From the NCBI GenBank assembly GCA_002305955.1, contig DBRH01000012.1, positions 1 to 64,000 of the forward strand: 64,000 nucleotides of DNA, given 5' to 3'. Numbering within the stretch: the stretch's first letter is position 1; each line of letters begins with the position of its first letter. Positions 33,657-42,965 of this stretch are shown one piece after another. The notes below the pieces were generated by a model. That model did not search any database. It was not told the DNA's origin and worked only from the letters and a program-made list of their open reading frames with translations. The translations under genes were made by a program, and so were the position numbers. Source of the stretch: Kosmotogaceae bacterium UBA1373 (GTDB lineage Bacteria > Thermotogota > Thermotogae > Petrotogales > Kosmotogaceae).

Positions 33657-34514
33657 TTGGAAAGAATTGTGGCTCTTGAATCTACGGTTATCGCTCACGG
33701 ACTTCCCTTTCCCGAGAACGTCAACACCGCACTCGAAATGGAAAGAGCGGTGAGAGAGAATGGAGGTCTGCCAAAAACCATAGGCATAATCGATGGAGAT
33801 GTAAGGATCGGTCTTCAAAAAGAAGAGATACTTTCACTCGCGAAAGCGAGCGACGTGATGAAGGTCGGGACGGCCGAGGTAGCCTACGCGACGGCACTCA
33901 AGAGAAAGGCCGCGACGACAGTCAGCGCGACTATGTTTCTGGCAAGACTTCACGGTATCTCCGTCTTCTCCACCGGAGGGATAGGTGGTGTACACAGAGA
34001 TATCGACTGGGATGTTTCACAGGATATCATCGAGCTGTCCAGAAACGATATCATAGTTGTATCGGCGGGTGTCAAGAGCATCCTCGATGTTCAAAAGACC
34101 CTGGAGTTTCTAGAGACGTTTCAGGTGACGGTTCTGGGCTACAGAACCGACTATTTTCCGCTTTTCCATTGTAGAGACAGTCAGTACAAGCTCAATCTAC
34201 GGGTGGACTCACCAGAAGAAGTGGTGGAAGTTCTGAAGGAGAAGAGGCGTCTTGGAATAAAAGGCGGAATTCTGGTCGCCAATCCGATACCCGAAGAGTC
34301 GGCAATAGGTTTGGACGAAATCAACCACCTGGTCGATCAGGCCGTGTCCTTGGCCAGAAAAGAGGGGGTAGGCGGCAAGGCCCTGACTCCCTACCTTTTG
34401 AGCAAAATCGGTTTTCTCTCGGATGGAAAAACTCTCCGTGCAAATATATCCCTTCTGATAAACAACGCCGCTCTCGGCGGGAAAATAGCGGCCTCTCAGG
34501 CGTGGGTCGTATGA
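33657..34514 (+). CDS. psuG: Pseudouridine-5'-phosphate glycosidase
   Basis: 285 residues. PsuG breaks pseudouridine 5'-phosphate into uracil and ribose 5-phosphate during pseudouridine salvage. Family motifs ALESTVIAHGLPFPENV at the N terminus, STGGIGGVHR and the C-terminal LLINNAALGGKIA are clear. Start TTG 33657 is seven bases after GAGAGGTGG. No PsuK kinase is adjacent. It overlaps the amidohydrolase start (ATGA). Confidence 0.93.
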   Translation: MERIVALESTVIAHGLPFPENVNTALEMERAVRENGGLPKTIGIIDGDVRIGLQKEEILSLAKASDVMKVGTAEVAYATALKRKAATTVSATMFLARLHGISVFSTGGIGGVHRDIDWDVSQDIIELSRNDIIVVSAGVKSILDVQKTLEFLETFQVTVLGYRTDYFPLFHCRDSQYKLNLRVDSPEEVVEVLKEKRRLGIKGGILVANPIPEESAIGLDEINHLVDQAVSLARKEGVGGKALTPYLLSKIGFLSDGKTLRANISLLINNAALGGKIAASQAWVV

Positions 34515-35962
34515 ATTATATACTTAAGAATTCACGGGTCTATTCCGTTGATACTGGTGAGTTTAGCGACAGGGATCTGTACATAACCGACGGTAGAATT
34601 TCAGATAGAGCCGGTCCGGAATCCCTAACCATGGACCTGTCCGGTAAATTCATATATCCGGGATTCGTTGATTCTCACGCTCACCTGATCGGGACGGGGC
34701 TGGAGAAGATGGCAGTTGATCTGCGAAATTGCAGATCGATGGAGGATCTTCGCTCGCGGCTGCAGATAGAAAGTCATCTCGTCAGGGCCAGAGGCTGGGA
34801 TCAGGAGACTCTGGGCTTTTTACCGGAACGTCGGATTCTGGACAGGATCACTTCGCAGCCGGCCGTTCTCGTCAGAAGATGCGGTCATGTGGCCACTGTC
34901 AACTCGGCGGTCATAGATCGTTTCTCGCTCGAAGCGCTGGACGGTCTGGATGAAACCGATATCGAGACTGGTGTGATCAAGGAAAGGGCACTCGAAAGAT
35001 TGAACTCGATTGTGAAGTTAGCCCCCGAAGAGGTCGAGGAGGCCATACGCAGGGGAAGCGTGGAGTTTCTGAAGTACGGAGTAACCTGTGTTCACAGTGA
35101 TGATCTTCATGGTATGGAACTTGAGACGCTGGTTGAGAGTTTGAAGCGAATAGACAACATAAGAGTATTCGAAAAGATAGCCGTGGAAAGACCTGATCAG
35201 CTTTCGATGGTCAGTATGGCCAGAAACGGAGAAACGAGGTTTTTCAAAGTTATCGCCGCGAAGATATATCTGGACGGCTCTCTCGGAGCAAGGACAGCGG
35301 CTATGAAAGAACCGTATTCCGATTCGCCCCGTGAAACTGGTGTCCTATACATGGATTGCGAAACTCTGAAAAGTATCGTCGAAAGGGCCGACCGTGAAGG
35401 AATTCAACTATGTATCCATGTTATCGGCGATAGATCGCTGGAAGAAGCGTTGAAAGCCTTTCACGGTTCTAGAGCCCTTGAATTGAAGCACCGACTGATA
35501 CACGTACAGATAGCATCTCCGGAAGAGATCCACAGAATCGCCGACCTGGGATTGACGGCTTCGATTCAGCCGGTTTTCTTCGATTCCGACGCACATATCG
35601 CTCCCGGCCGTTTTGGAGAGGCACGGATAAAAAATGCTTACCCTTTCAGACGAATGAGGGACGCGGGAATCAGAATGGCTCTTTCGACCGATTCGCCAGT
35701 TGAAAGTCCTTCTGTACTGCCGAATCTGGTATCGGCCGATAGATTCTTTCAAAGAAGAGACTCGCTGGAGATGTACACAAAGGCCGGTTACTGTCTGGCA
35801 AACAGGGAGGAGAGGGGCTCTCTACTTCCCGGCGACGAGGCAGATTTCTTTGTTTCTTCCGTGAATCTTCTGGATGGCATGGGGGAGGCGGAATCGGAAA
35901 TAACCTTCGTAGATGGAAAAATAGTTTACCATACTGCAAATCGGCAATTGTACACAAAATAA
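34511..35962 (+). CDS. Amidohydrolase family 3 (YtcJ-like) metal-dependent hydrolase
   Basis: 483 residues. The metal motif GFVDSHAHLIGTG, then RGWDQE, CGHVATVNS, IHVIGD and LSTDSPV place it in the amidohydrolase 3 group. Homologues deacylate or deformylate amides; substrate unknown. ATG 34511 overlaps the psuG stop, hinting at a linked step in nucleoside or base breakdown (inference). Confidence 0.86.
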   Translation: MNYILKNSRVYSVDTGEFSDRDLYITDGRISDRAGPESLTMDLSGKFIYPGFVDSHAHLIGTGLEKMAVDLRNCRSMEDLRSRLQIESHLVRARGWDQETLGFLPERRILDRITSQPAVLVRRCGHVATVNSAVIDRFSLEALDGLDETDIETGVIKERALERLNSIVKLAPEEVEEAIRRGSVEFLKYGVTCVHSDDLHGMELETLVESLKRIDNIRVFEKIAVERPDQLSMVSMARNGETRFFKVIAAKIYLDGSLGARTAAMKEPYSDSPRETGVLYMDCETLKSIVERADREGIQLCIHVIGDRSLEEALKAFHGSRALELKHRLIHVQIASPEEIHRIADLGLTASIQPVFFDSDAHIAPGRFGEARIKNAYPFRRMRDAGIRMALSTDSPVESPSVLPNLVSADRFFQRRDSLEMYTKAGYCLANREERGSLLPGDEADFFVSSVNLLDGMGEAESEITFVDGKIVYHTANRQLYTK

Positions 35963-36052
35963 GATTCGGGGTGGTCTCTTCAGAGTTTCGTTAAAGTTAA
36001 ATTAAAGAAAACTATCTTGAATAATCCCGATGAAACTGCTAGAATTATAATG

Positions 36053-36077
36053 AAAAAAGGCGGCTTGATGCCGCCTT
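36053..36077 (-). terminator. Terminator of tRNA-Met
   Basis: Leftward AAGGCGGC-ATCAA-GCCGCCTT, followed by a run of T (complement of 36053-36058). It begins two bases after the tRNA CCA. Confidence 0.93.
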
Positions 36078-36078
36078 C

Positions 36079-36156
36079 TGGTGGGCTCGGGTGGAGTCGA
36101 ACCACCGACCGCCCGGTTATGAGCCGGAAGCTCTAACCAAACTGAGCTACGAGCCC
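36079..36156 (-). tRNA. tRNA with anticodon CAT (Met elongator, or Ile2)
   Basis: 78 bases on the minus strand. Acceptor GGGCTCG/CGAGCCC, discriminator A, CCA encoded. Loop CTCATAA carries CAT. The paired G1-C72 excludes initiator tRNA. Elongator Met is the default call; a lysidine-modified Ile tRNA cannot be ruled out by eye. Confidence 0.92.
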
Positions 36157-36169
36157 GAACACAGAATTG

Positions 36170-36198
36170 ATTATAATATCCCTCTTGGCTTATGTCAA
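36170..36198 (-). promoter_or_regulatory. tRNA-Met promoter, full consensus
   Basis: TTGACA (36193-36198), exactly 17 bases, TATAAT (36170-36175), 14 bases before the tRNA. Both hexamers are perfect. Confidence 0.93.
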
Positions 36199-36202
36199 GA
36201 GG
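36181..36202 (+). other. Stem-loop in the leader of the 57-residue ORF
   Basis: CCTCTTG and CAAGAGG pair around GCTTATGT. On the plus strand TATAAT at 36172-36177 would start a transcript near 36184, at this stem; on the minus strand the stem overlaps the tRNA-Met -35. Confidence 0.45.
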
Positions 36203-36218
36203 TTCAGGAGATGATAAT

Positions 36219-36392
36219 ATGCTTGATAGCAGTCTTGCAGGACTTCAGACATCTGTCGATCCCGTTCAAGAGATGACAGTCAGGTATCCAAGAATCCTTG
36301 TCATAAAGGCTGCATTCGCTCTTCTCAAAGATGGAAAGTCTATTGAACATAGAGATCTTGAGAAAACTCTGCAGTTGTTTCTTTCAAAATGA
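36219..36392 (+). CDS. Small protein of 57 residues, unknown
   Basis: ATG at 36219 is eight bases after AGGAG and the frame ends at TGA 36392, just before the converging mnmG stop. The product is soluble, mildly basic, with a predicted helical C-terminal half. A TATAAT lies 42 bases upstream. No family recognised. The ribosome binding site, spacing and leader make it credible despite its size. Confidence 0.6.
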   Translation: MLDSSLAGLQTSVDPVQEMTVRYPRILVIKAAFALLKDGKSIEHRDLEKTLQLFLSK

Positions 36393-36410
36393 TCGTGTAT
36401 AGAGCGTCTT

Positions 36411-38291
36411 TCATTTTTTCATCCTCAGATGAAACGAGAGGTTCATTATATCCGAAGGAGTGATACCGGGTATTCTCATCGCCTGCGCGAGAGATTCCGG
36501 AGCCGTTTTTTTGAGTTTTTCCCTTCCCTCGGTCGAGAGATTGGCCACTTCATCGTAGTTCAGGGTTCTAGGAATGGACTCGTTTTCCAGCTCGCCCAGC
36601 CTGTTGATCTCCTCTTTCAACCTTTCCACATATCCACCGTACCTGGTTTCTATATCGACCTGTTCGATCAAATCTTGATCCTTAAGTGGCTGAGGATCGA
36701 ATTCCTCGAGATCGTTGTATCCGATGCCGGCCCTCCTCAGCAGGGAGATGAACTTTACGGTTGTATCGATCGCTGTGCTTCCGGCTTTAACGAGAAGATC
36801 GTTGAGTCTTCCCGAAGGTTTTATAGAAATTTTCGAGAGTCTGTCGATCTGCTTCGCGACTTCTTCCTTCAATCTGCAAATCTTTTCGAAAAACCATTTC
36901 GGTATCAGTCCATACCTGTATCCGTACTCGACCAATCTGAGACTGGCGTTGTCGTGTCTCAACAGGAGTCTGTACTCGGCCCTGGAGGTGAGCAATCTGT
37001 AAGGTTCGTCCACTCCCCTGGTGACAAGGTCGTCTATCATGACGCCGATGTAAGCCTCCGATCGCCCCACGATCATTTGCCGGAGACCGAGCAGCTTTGC
37101 GGAGGCGTTTATCCCTGCCAGAAGTCCCTGGCCGGCGGCCTCTTCGTAGCCGCTCGTCCCGTTGACCTGACCGGCGAAGTAGAGATTCTCGACAATCTTG
37201 CTTTCAAGCGTCGGGTACAGTTGCGTCGGATCTATGTAATCGTATTCTACGGCGTAGGCCGGCCTGACAATCTCGGCCTTTTCAAGACCGGGGATGGTTC
37301 TGATCATCTCCAGCTGTGTTTCATAAGGCAGACTCGTGGACAGGCCATTCAGATAATACTCGTTGCTCGAAGCGCTCTCCGGTTCGACAAAGAGTTGATG
37401 GCTGTCTTTCGAGGAAAATTTTATTACCTTGTCCTCTATTGACGGACAGTAACGCGGTCCGCGTGAATTTATAAGCTTTACGTCTCCATACAGTGGAGAG
37501 AAGTGGAGGTCTCTTTTTATTATTTCGTGGGTCTTATCGTTGGTTCTCGTTAGCCAGCAAGGGTGATTGTTTTCGAGCACAAAGGGCTCGCTGAAGTGTG
37601 AAAAGGCCAGCGGAGAGCTTGACGTGTCCTGACGTTCCATCCTTTCGAAATTTATGGACCGGCCGGCGATCCTCGCTGGAGTACCTGTTTTGAAGCGTCT
37701 TACGTTGAATCCCAGCTTTATAAGCGAACGGGATAATTCTGTCGCGGGGAACTCTCCGAGTCTTCCGGCCGGAAATTCCCTGGGGCCTATGAAGATCTTC
37801 CCTCCCAGGAAGGTCCCGGTGGTGACGATCACAGCTTTAGCCGAGTATTTTAGACCGAAGTGCGTCGTTACGGCGACGATCCGCCCGTTTTCGGCTTCGA
37901 TGTCCGTAACTATTCCGCTCTGGAGCGATAAATCGTTTTGTTCCTCAAGCTTTCTCTTCATTAGTTTACTGTATTCGTATTTATCTATCTGTGCCCTCAG
38001 GGCCCTGACGGCCGCACCTTTGCTTGTATTCAAAACTCTTATGTTCAAAGATGTTTCGTCTGTATTTTTGGCCATCTCTCCACCCAGGGCGTCTATCTCT
38101 CTAACGACGACCCCCTTTGCGGGGCCGCCGATGGCGGGGTTGCAGGGTGCCCATCCGACCGTATCGAGATTTATGTTCAGAACCAGTGTTCTCAGACCCA
38201 TACGGGAGCTTGAAAGTGCCGCCTCTATACCGGCGTGACCGGCTCCGATGACAACTATGTCAAATTCGTAATCTCTTTTATTTGAACACAT
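36411..38291 (-). CDS. mnmG: tRNA uridine-5-carboxymethylaminomethyl modification enzyme MnmG (GidA)
   Basis: 626-residue FAD protein that with MnmE modifies the wobble uridine of several tRNAs. The FAD site [13 protein letters not shown], the block [22 protein letters not shown] and the C-terminal helical domain ending [11 protein letters not shown] are all present. ATG 38291 is behind GGAG. It is divergent from the carboxyltransferase gene with 48 bases between starts. Confidence 0.97.
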   Translation of the reverse strand: MCSNKRDYEFDIVVIGAGHAGIEAALSSSRMGLRTLVLNINLDTVGWAPCNPAIGGPAKGVVVREIDALGGEMAKNTDETSLNIRVLNTSKGAAVRALRAQIDKYEYSKLMKRKLEEQNDLSLQSGIVTDIEAENGRIVAVTTHFGLKYSAKAVIVTTGTFLGGKIFIGPREFPAGRLGEFPATELSRSLIKLGFNVRRFKTGTPARIAGRSINFERMERQDTSSSPLAFSHFSEPFVLENNHPCWLTRTNDKTHEIIKRDLHFSPLYGDVKLINSRGPRYCPSIEDKVIKFSSKDSHQLFVEPESASSNEYYLNGLSTSLPYETQLEMIRTIPGLEKAEIVRPAYAVEYDYIDPTQLYPTLESKIVENLYFAGQVNGTSGYEEAAGQGLLAGINASAKLLGLRQMIVGRSEAYIGVMIDDLVTRGVDEPYRLLTSRAEYRLLLRHDNASLRLVEYGYRYGLIPKWFFEKICRLKEEVAKQIDRLSKISIKPSGRLNDLLVKAGSTAIDTTVKFISLLRRAGIGYNDLEEFDPQPLKDQDLIEQVDIETRYGGYVERLKEEINRLGELENESIPRTLNYDEVANLSTEGREKLKKTAPESLAQAMRIPGITPSDIMNLSFHLRMKK

Positions 38292-38339
38292 AACATCACT
38301 CCTCTATCATAGTATTGTACACAGAGAGGGGGCATCGAT

Positions 38340-39734
38340 TTGAGAAAAGTCTGTTTCGTTGATACTACGATGCGAGATGCGCATCAATCTTTACTGGCTA
38401 CGAGGGTTACGACGGGTGAGCTTCTAGAGGTAGCTGCCCTGGTAGATAGAGTGGGTTACCACGCCGTCGAGGTCTGGGGAGGCGCGACCTTTGATTCCTG
38501 CGTGAGGTATTTGAACGAGAATCCCTGGGAAAGATTGGACGCTCTGAAGGGTGAGTTCAAGAACACAAAACTCCAGATGCTTCTCAGGGGTCAAAACCTT
38601 CTCGGATACAGGAACTACGCGGATGATGTAGTCGATCTCTTCGTCGAAACGATGTCCAGGCACGGCATAGATATCGTCAGGGTCTTCGATGCGCTGAACG
38701 ACTTCAGAAACCTCGAGAAATCGACTCAGGCCATCAAGAAGTACGACATGCATCTCCAGATAGCCATGTCCTATACCACTAGCCCGGTGCACAGTATCGA
38801 GTATTTCGTCGAGCTCTCCGACAGAGCGATCGAATTCGGTGCCGATTCGCTATGTATAAAGGACATGGCGGGCCTTCTAAAACCCGGTACGGCATACGAG
38901 CTCGTCTCGGAGATAAAGAAGCGGCATGCCATTCCCCTTGAAGTGCATTCCCATTTCACTACCGGCCTGGCCGACATGACTTACCTCAAGAGTGCGGAGG
39001 CCGGAGCCGACTATCTAGACACGGCAACCTCCTCTATGGCCTTCGGCACCTCGCAACCCGGTGTTGAGAGTCTCTGGACGGCACTGGCAGACATCGGGCT
39101 GGCAGAAAAGCCGGATTATAGATTGCTGGAAGAGATAAACGGTTACTTTGAAAAGGTTAGGAGAAACCATAAAGGTACCGACGCCGGATTCACCATCAAC
39201 ACTTCCGTGCTTGAAAACCAGATCCCCGGAGGGATGTATTCGAACCTGATAAATCAGCTGAAAGCGCAGAACATGCAGGAAAGATTTCCCGAGGTTCTTG
39301 AAGAGGTTCCCAGAGTCAGAGAGGAGCTCGGCTATCCGCCACTGGTTACCCCCACCTCGCAGATCGTCGGTGTTCAGGCGGTTCTCAACGTTATAACAGG
39401 CGAGAGGTACAAGATGATAACCAAAGAGGTGGAGAAATATATCAAAGGACTTTACGGCAAACCACCCGCAGATGTCTTCTCCGAATTGAAGAAGAGAGTT
39501 CTCGGAGATGGTGAACCCATATCTTTCAGACCGGGCGATGCGATAGAACCGGAGGTGGAGAAGGGCAGGAAAGAACTGGGTCTGCTTGCCAGGAACGACG
39601 AGGATCTCTTGATATATCTCCTGCTCGGAGAGGTCGGCAAGAAGTATCTTTACGAGAAGTACAGGGAAGACCTGAAGATAGATTTCGATATTGCCAGGGA
39701 TTATCAGGACGGTATGACGGTTTATCCAGTTTAA
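38340..39734 (+). CDS. Carboxyltransferase subunit (oxaloacetate decarboxylase alpha/pyruvate carboxylase B type), no biotin domain
   Basis: 464 residues. The DRE-TIM barrel motifs DTTMRDAHQSL, MLLRGQNLLGYR, CIKDMAGLL and HSHFTTG, plus the PYC_OADA domain, show a biotin-dependent carboxyltransferase acting on pyruvate/oxaloacetate. The usual C-terminal biotinyl domain (AMKM) is absent, so a separate biotin carrier is required. Start TTG 38340 follows GAGAGGGGG. It could serve oxaloacetate decarboxylation, pyruvate carboxylation or transcarboxylation; the methylmalonyl-CoA mutase at the window end makes the last worth considering. Confidence 0.88.
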   Translation: MRKVCFVDTTMRDAHQSLLATRVTTGELLEVAALVDRVGYHAVEVWGGATFDSCVRYLNENPWERLDALKGEFKNTKLQMLLRGQNLLGYRNYADDVVDLFVETMSRHGIDIVRVFDALNDFRNLEKSTQAIKKYDMHLQIAMSYTTSPVHSIEYFVELSDRAIEFGADSLCIKDMAGLLKPGTAYELVSEIKKRHAIPLEVHSHFTTGLADMTYLKSAEAGADYLDTATSSMAFGTSQPGVESLWTALADIGLAEKPDYRLLEEINGYFEKVRRNHKGTDAGFTINTSVLENQIPGGMYSNLINQLKAQNMQERFPEVLEEVPRVREELGYPPLVTPTSQIVGVQAVLNVITGERYKMITKEVEKYIKGLYGKPPADVFSELKKRVLGDGEPISFRPGDAIEPEVEKGRKELGLLARNDEDLLIYLLLGEVGKKYLYEKYREDLKIDFDIARDYQDGMTVYPV

Positions 39735-39841
39735 AGTACGGTTTTGAAAGCGAAACAAATGAAACCATATTCGATTTTCTAAAGAAGAGAAAACATACAG
39801 TATTTCCACTTATACGCCTCTAATTGCCCGTGGGTAAGATT

Positions 39842-39862
39842 TTTCTCACTGCCACAGTGTGA
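39842..39862 (+). promoter_or_regulatory. Candidate operator upstream of malE
   Basis: TTCTCACTG, CCA, CAGTGTGAA: near-perfect 9-base arms with one mismatch and a perfect CACTG-CCA-CAGTG core. It ends about 30 bases upstream of the malE -10, a position fit for an activator or upstream repressor site. Confidence 0.5.
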
Positions 39863-39889
39863 ACATTAATAATTAGAAGACTGGATTTC

Positions 39890-39898
39890 TGGTAAAAT
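39890..39898 (+). promoter_or_regulatory. Extended -10 of the malEFG operon
   Basis: TGGTAAAAT, 46 bases before the malE ATG. The -35 is poor, as expected of a regulated extended -10 promoter. The transcript would begin near 39905, next to the small hairpin GGCG-ATA-CGCC (39907-39917). Confidence 0.55.
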
Positions 39899-39943
39899 TT
39901 TTGTAAGGCGATACGCCAATAACCACAAAGGAGGTTCTAAAGA

Positions 39944-41134
39944 ATGAAAAAACTCACGGCAGTTCTTATCATTCTGCTTGTAGCTATGTCTTTTGCCAGT
40001 GCAAAGCTCGTCATCTGGTCTTCGGAAAATCAGATACCCGCACTCGAAAAACTTGCTGCAGATTTTGAAAGCGACTACGGTATTCAGGTCGAGATACAAC
40101 AGGTGAATTTCGGCGACATTAAATCGAAGTTTCTAACGGCCGCTCCGGCCGGAGAGGGACCGGACATAATAGTCGGTGCCCACGACTGGGTAGGAGAACT
40201 GGCCATCAACGGTCTTATCGAACCGATTCCCTTCCTTCCCGACAGAGAGCAGTATTACGAAGTTGCTCTGGATGCTTTCAATTACGGCGGGAAACTTTAC
40301 GGAGTTCCATACACGATCGAAGCCATAGCGATCATTTACAACAAAGACCTGGTTTTCGACGTACCCAAAACACTGACAGAGCTAGAACAGCTCGCCCTTG
40401 AAGCCAGCGATGACGAAGTGGTCGGCTTTATCTACACAGCCGGAGACTTCTATCACTCGGCTCCCTTCATACTGGGAAGAGGCGGATATATATTCAAGGA
40501 AACATCTGCCGGACAGGATGTCAAAGATATCGGCCTTAGCAACCAGGGTGCGGTCGCCGGTGGTAATTTGATTAAGTCCTGGTTCGACAAGGGGCTCATC
40601 CCCGGCGGACCGAACTACAACCTCATGGATTCTCTGTTCAAGGATGGACTGGCGGCCTTCATCGTCAACGGTATATGGGCTACACCGAGCTACAGAGACG
40701 CCGGAATCGACTATGCTATAATTCCTTTCAGCGAAATTGCCTTCGACGACGGCACCACGCCGAGACCCTTCGTCGGAGTTCAGGGGTTCATGATAAACGC
40801 CAAATCTTCGAACAAACTCGAAGCCACAGAATTCGTGGTCAATTACATCGGTAGCTACGAAGGTCAGTACGGTATGTTCCTTGGTGAGAGAAGGGGAACG
40901 GCCAGAGCCGACGTATTTGCGTTCATTGAAGCGGGCGCCGGTCCGGAGCTTTACGATGTTCTTCAGTTCTCCAAGAGCGCTTCCGTCGGTACCCCGATGC
41001 CGAACGTTCCGGAAATGGCAAGTGTCTGGGGAGCCATGGGTGACGCGCTTGGCCTCATAATCAACGGCCAGGACACCGTGGAAAACGCGTTGAGCGCAGC
41101 AGTTGAAAAGATCAAGACCACTATAGGCAATTGA
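39944..41134 (+). CDS. malE: Maltose/maltodextrin ABC transporter substrate-binding protein
   Basis: 396 residues with a signal peptide (about 1-20, ending FASA). The mature start KLVIWSSENQ, the block GPDIIVGAHDWVGELA and GVPYTIEAIAIIYNK are typical MalE features. It binds maltose or maltodextrins outside the membrane and delivers them to MalFG. No lipobox Cys, so it is not a lipoprotein. ATG is behind GGAGG. Confidence 0.95.
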   Translation: MKKLTAVLIILLVAMSFASAKLVIWSSENQIPALEKLAADFESDYGIQVEIQQVNFGDIKSKFLTAAPAGEGPDIIVGAHDWVGELAINGLIEPIPFLPDREQYYEVALDAFNYGGKLYGVPYTIEAIAIIYNKDLVFDVPKTLTELEQLALEASDDEVVGFIYTAGDFYHSAPFILGRGGYIFKETSAGQDVKDIGLSNQGAVAGGNLIKSWFDKGLIPGGPNYNLMDSLFKDGLAAFIVNGIWATPSYRDAGIDYAIIPFSEIAFDDGTTPRPFVGVQGFMINAKSSNKLEATEFVVNYIGSYEGQYGMFLGERRGTARADVFAFIEAGAGPELYDVLQFSKSASVGTPMPNVPEMASVWGAMGDALGLIINGQDTVENALSAAVEKIKTTIGN

Positions 41135-41170
41135 TTCTATTCTTATCACATCTCTAAACATGGTTAGGCT

Positions 41171-41195
41171 GAGCGCGGGGCTATTCCCCGCGCTC
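41171..41195 (+). other. Strong hairpin between malE and malF
   Basis: GAGCGCGGGG-CTATT-CCCCGCGCTC, a perfect 10-bp GC-rich stem, without a T-run. In mal operons such structures protect the upstream malE message and lower the downstream genes (established for E. coli); that role is inferred here. Confidence 0.75.
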
Positions 41196-41222
41196 TGGTT
41201 CTAATTGCCTGGAGGGATTACC

Positions 41223-42965
41223 TTGAGTGGAAGACGTTTTGCCGCATTTCTCGTTTTTCTGGCTATTTTAGCCATTTTCAACGGTTTCGCGTTGTGGAGT
41301 ATCTATCTACTCTATGCAGACGGAAATTTCGGCCTGATGGTTACCATGGTGATTCTTACGCTTCTCATAGATTTGATCGCGCTTAATCCTAAAGGATACC
41401 CGTACAGATACATGATCCCAGCTATGGTTCTCCTTTTCATTCTCACTCTATACCCCATGTATTACACGTTCAGAACTGCTTTCACCAATTACGGCACCGG
41501 GCATCTCTTCACCAGGCAACAGTCTATTCAAAAATTGTTGAGCGACTACTTCTATATTCCTGAAAAACCGCAAGAGTACGAGTTTTCCATATATATACAG
41601 CTCAAAGACTACAACCCGACCGATAACTTCATAACTCTACTCCAGTCGAAAGAAAGCGGAGAGCTTTTTGCCGCCCCGAGACCGCAGGCGATAAACAGGG
41701 ATGCGACTGGAAATATAACTCTTGCCACTGCCAAAATGCTTGAAATCAAGGGTGATACATTTTCGATCGGCGGCGTCAACTATTCACTATCCCGCTCGCC
41801 GACGGGGAGTGTCCTGGCTATAAGGTCGGATACAGGGGAGCGTTTCGTCTATTTCTACTCGCCACAGGACCAATCGACAAGACCGAACGCATCCTTTTAT
41901 TTCAGCGAAATAAGGGGTGTCTGGCTTCGCAACGCCGAGTTCACCGATAGCGAAGGCAACCAGGTAAGACTCTTTCCAAACTCCCTTTACACCACTTTTG
42001 CGACAACGGAAAGAAAATACGCTTTGAGAGCCGAAACGGTTTTCTCAGCCGGCAGGGCTATTCAAGAAACGGTTGTGTACAACAGACAGACGGGAAGAAA
42101 GCTCGTTGAAGAGGGCGGCTTCTTTTACGATGTCGATGAAAATGGAAACGATATCACTGTAGAAGGTTATATATCGGATGTCGGGTTCTGGAACTTCGTC
42201 AGGATGTTCCGTGACCCGAAGATCAGCAAGCCCTTCTTTCAGGTGTTCGGCTGGACTTTCACCTGGGCCGGGCTCAGTGTTTTCTTCTCTTTCACAATCG
42301 GTCTGGCTCTTGCAATGACGCTCAACGACCGCAGGTTGAAAGGGAAGAAAATCTACCGAACCCTCATGATCATACCGTGGGCGGTTCCGGCGTTCATATC
42401 GGCCCTTGTGTGGAGAAACGGTTTCTTCAACGAGACTTACGGTGTTCTCAACAGATTCATAGTACAGGGGCTTTTCGGTCTGGAACCGATTAAATGGTTA
42501 AACGACGCTTTCTGGGCAAAAGTATCCGTTCTCATCGTAAATACCTGGCTGGGTTTCCCGTACATGATGACCGTCAGCCTTGGGGCGCTTCAAAGTATTC
42601 CCGAGGAGTTTTACGAAGCATCTTCGATCGATGGCGCAACCCGGTTGCAGAGATTTAAAAAGATCACCTTTCCTCTGCTGATGGTTACGGTGGCTCCTCT
42701 GCTGGTCGGGAGTTTCGCCTTCAACTTCAACAACTTCACGGGGATATATCTGGTGACCCAGGGAGGTCCGGCGATCGTGGGCGCATCCACGCCGGCCGGA
42801 GCGACGGATATACTGATCTCTTACACTTTCAAGCTGGCCTTTGAGGGGAGAGGTCAGGACTTCGGCTTTGCCAGCGCCATTTCGATCATCATTTTCATAA
42901 TCGTTGCCGGATTCAGCTGGATTAACTTCAAGCTTTCCGGTTCCTTTGAAGAGGTGAGCAGATAA
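41223..42965 (+). CDS. malF: Maltose ABC transporter permease
   Basis: 580 residues. Three N-terminal hydrophobic segments, an extracytoplasmic domain (about residues 95-330, the MalF P2 equivalent), then the five-helix permease core. The EAA loop is EEFYEASSIDGATRLQRF, which contacts the ATPase. TTG 41223 is six bases after GGAGGGA. No ATPase (MalK) gene is in the operon, so an ATPase encoded elsewhere is needed, as usual for this transporter class. Confidence 0.93.
   Translation: MSGRRFAAFLVFLAILAIFNGFALWSIYLLYADGNFGLMVTMVILTLLIDLIALNPKGYPYRYMIPAMVLLFILTLYPMYYTFRTAFTNYGTGHLFTRQQSIQKLLSDYFYIPEKPQEYEFSIYIQLKDYNPTDNFITLLQSKESGELFAAPRPQAINRDATGNITLATAKMLEIKGDTFSIGGVNYSLSRSPTGSVLAIRSDTGERFVYFYSPQDQSTRPNASFYFSEIRGVWLRNAEFTDSEGNQVRLFPNSLYTTFATTERKYALRAETVFSAGRAIQETVVYNRQTGRKLVEEGGFFYDVDENGNDITVEGYISDVGFWNFVRMFRDPKISKPFFQVFGWTFTWAGLSVFFSFTIGLALAMTLNDRRLKGKKIYRTLMIIPWAVPAFISALVWRNGFFNETYGVLNRFIVQGLFGLEPIKWLNDAFWAKVSVLIVNTWLGFPYMMTVSLGALQSIPEEFYEASSIDGATRLQRFKKITFPLLMVTVAPLLVGSFAFNFNNFTGIYLVTQGGPAIVGASTPAGATDILISYTFKLAFEGRGQDFGFASAISIIIFIIVAGFSWINFKLSGSFEEVSR

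Noticed and set aside
33363..36007. Repeated AT-rich motif resembling TTAAAGT-AATTAAAG near 33366 and 35991
   Set aside because: The two copies need a gap to align and are low in complexity, so chance similarity is likely.
36091..36276. Rightward open frame across tRNA-Met beginning MESNHRPPGYEPE
   Set aside because: This is the antisense of the tRNA, a well-known false ORF produced by tRNA genes.
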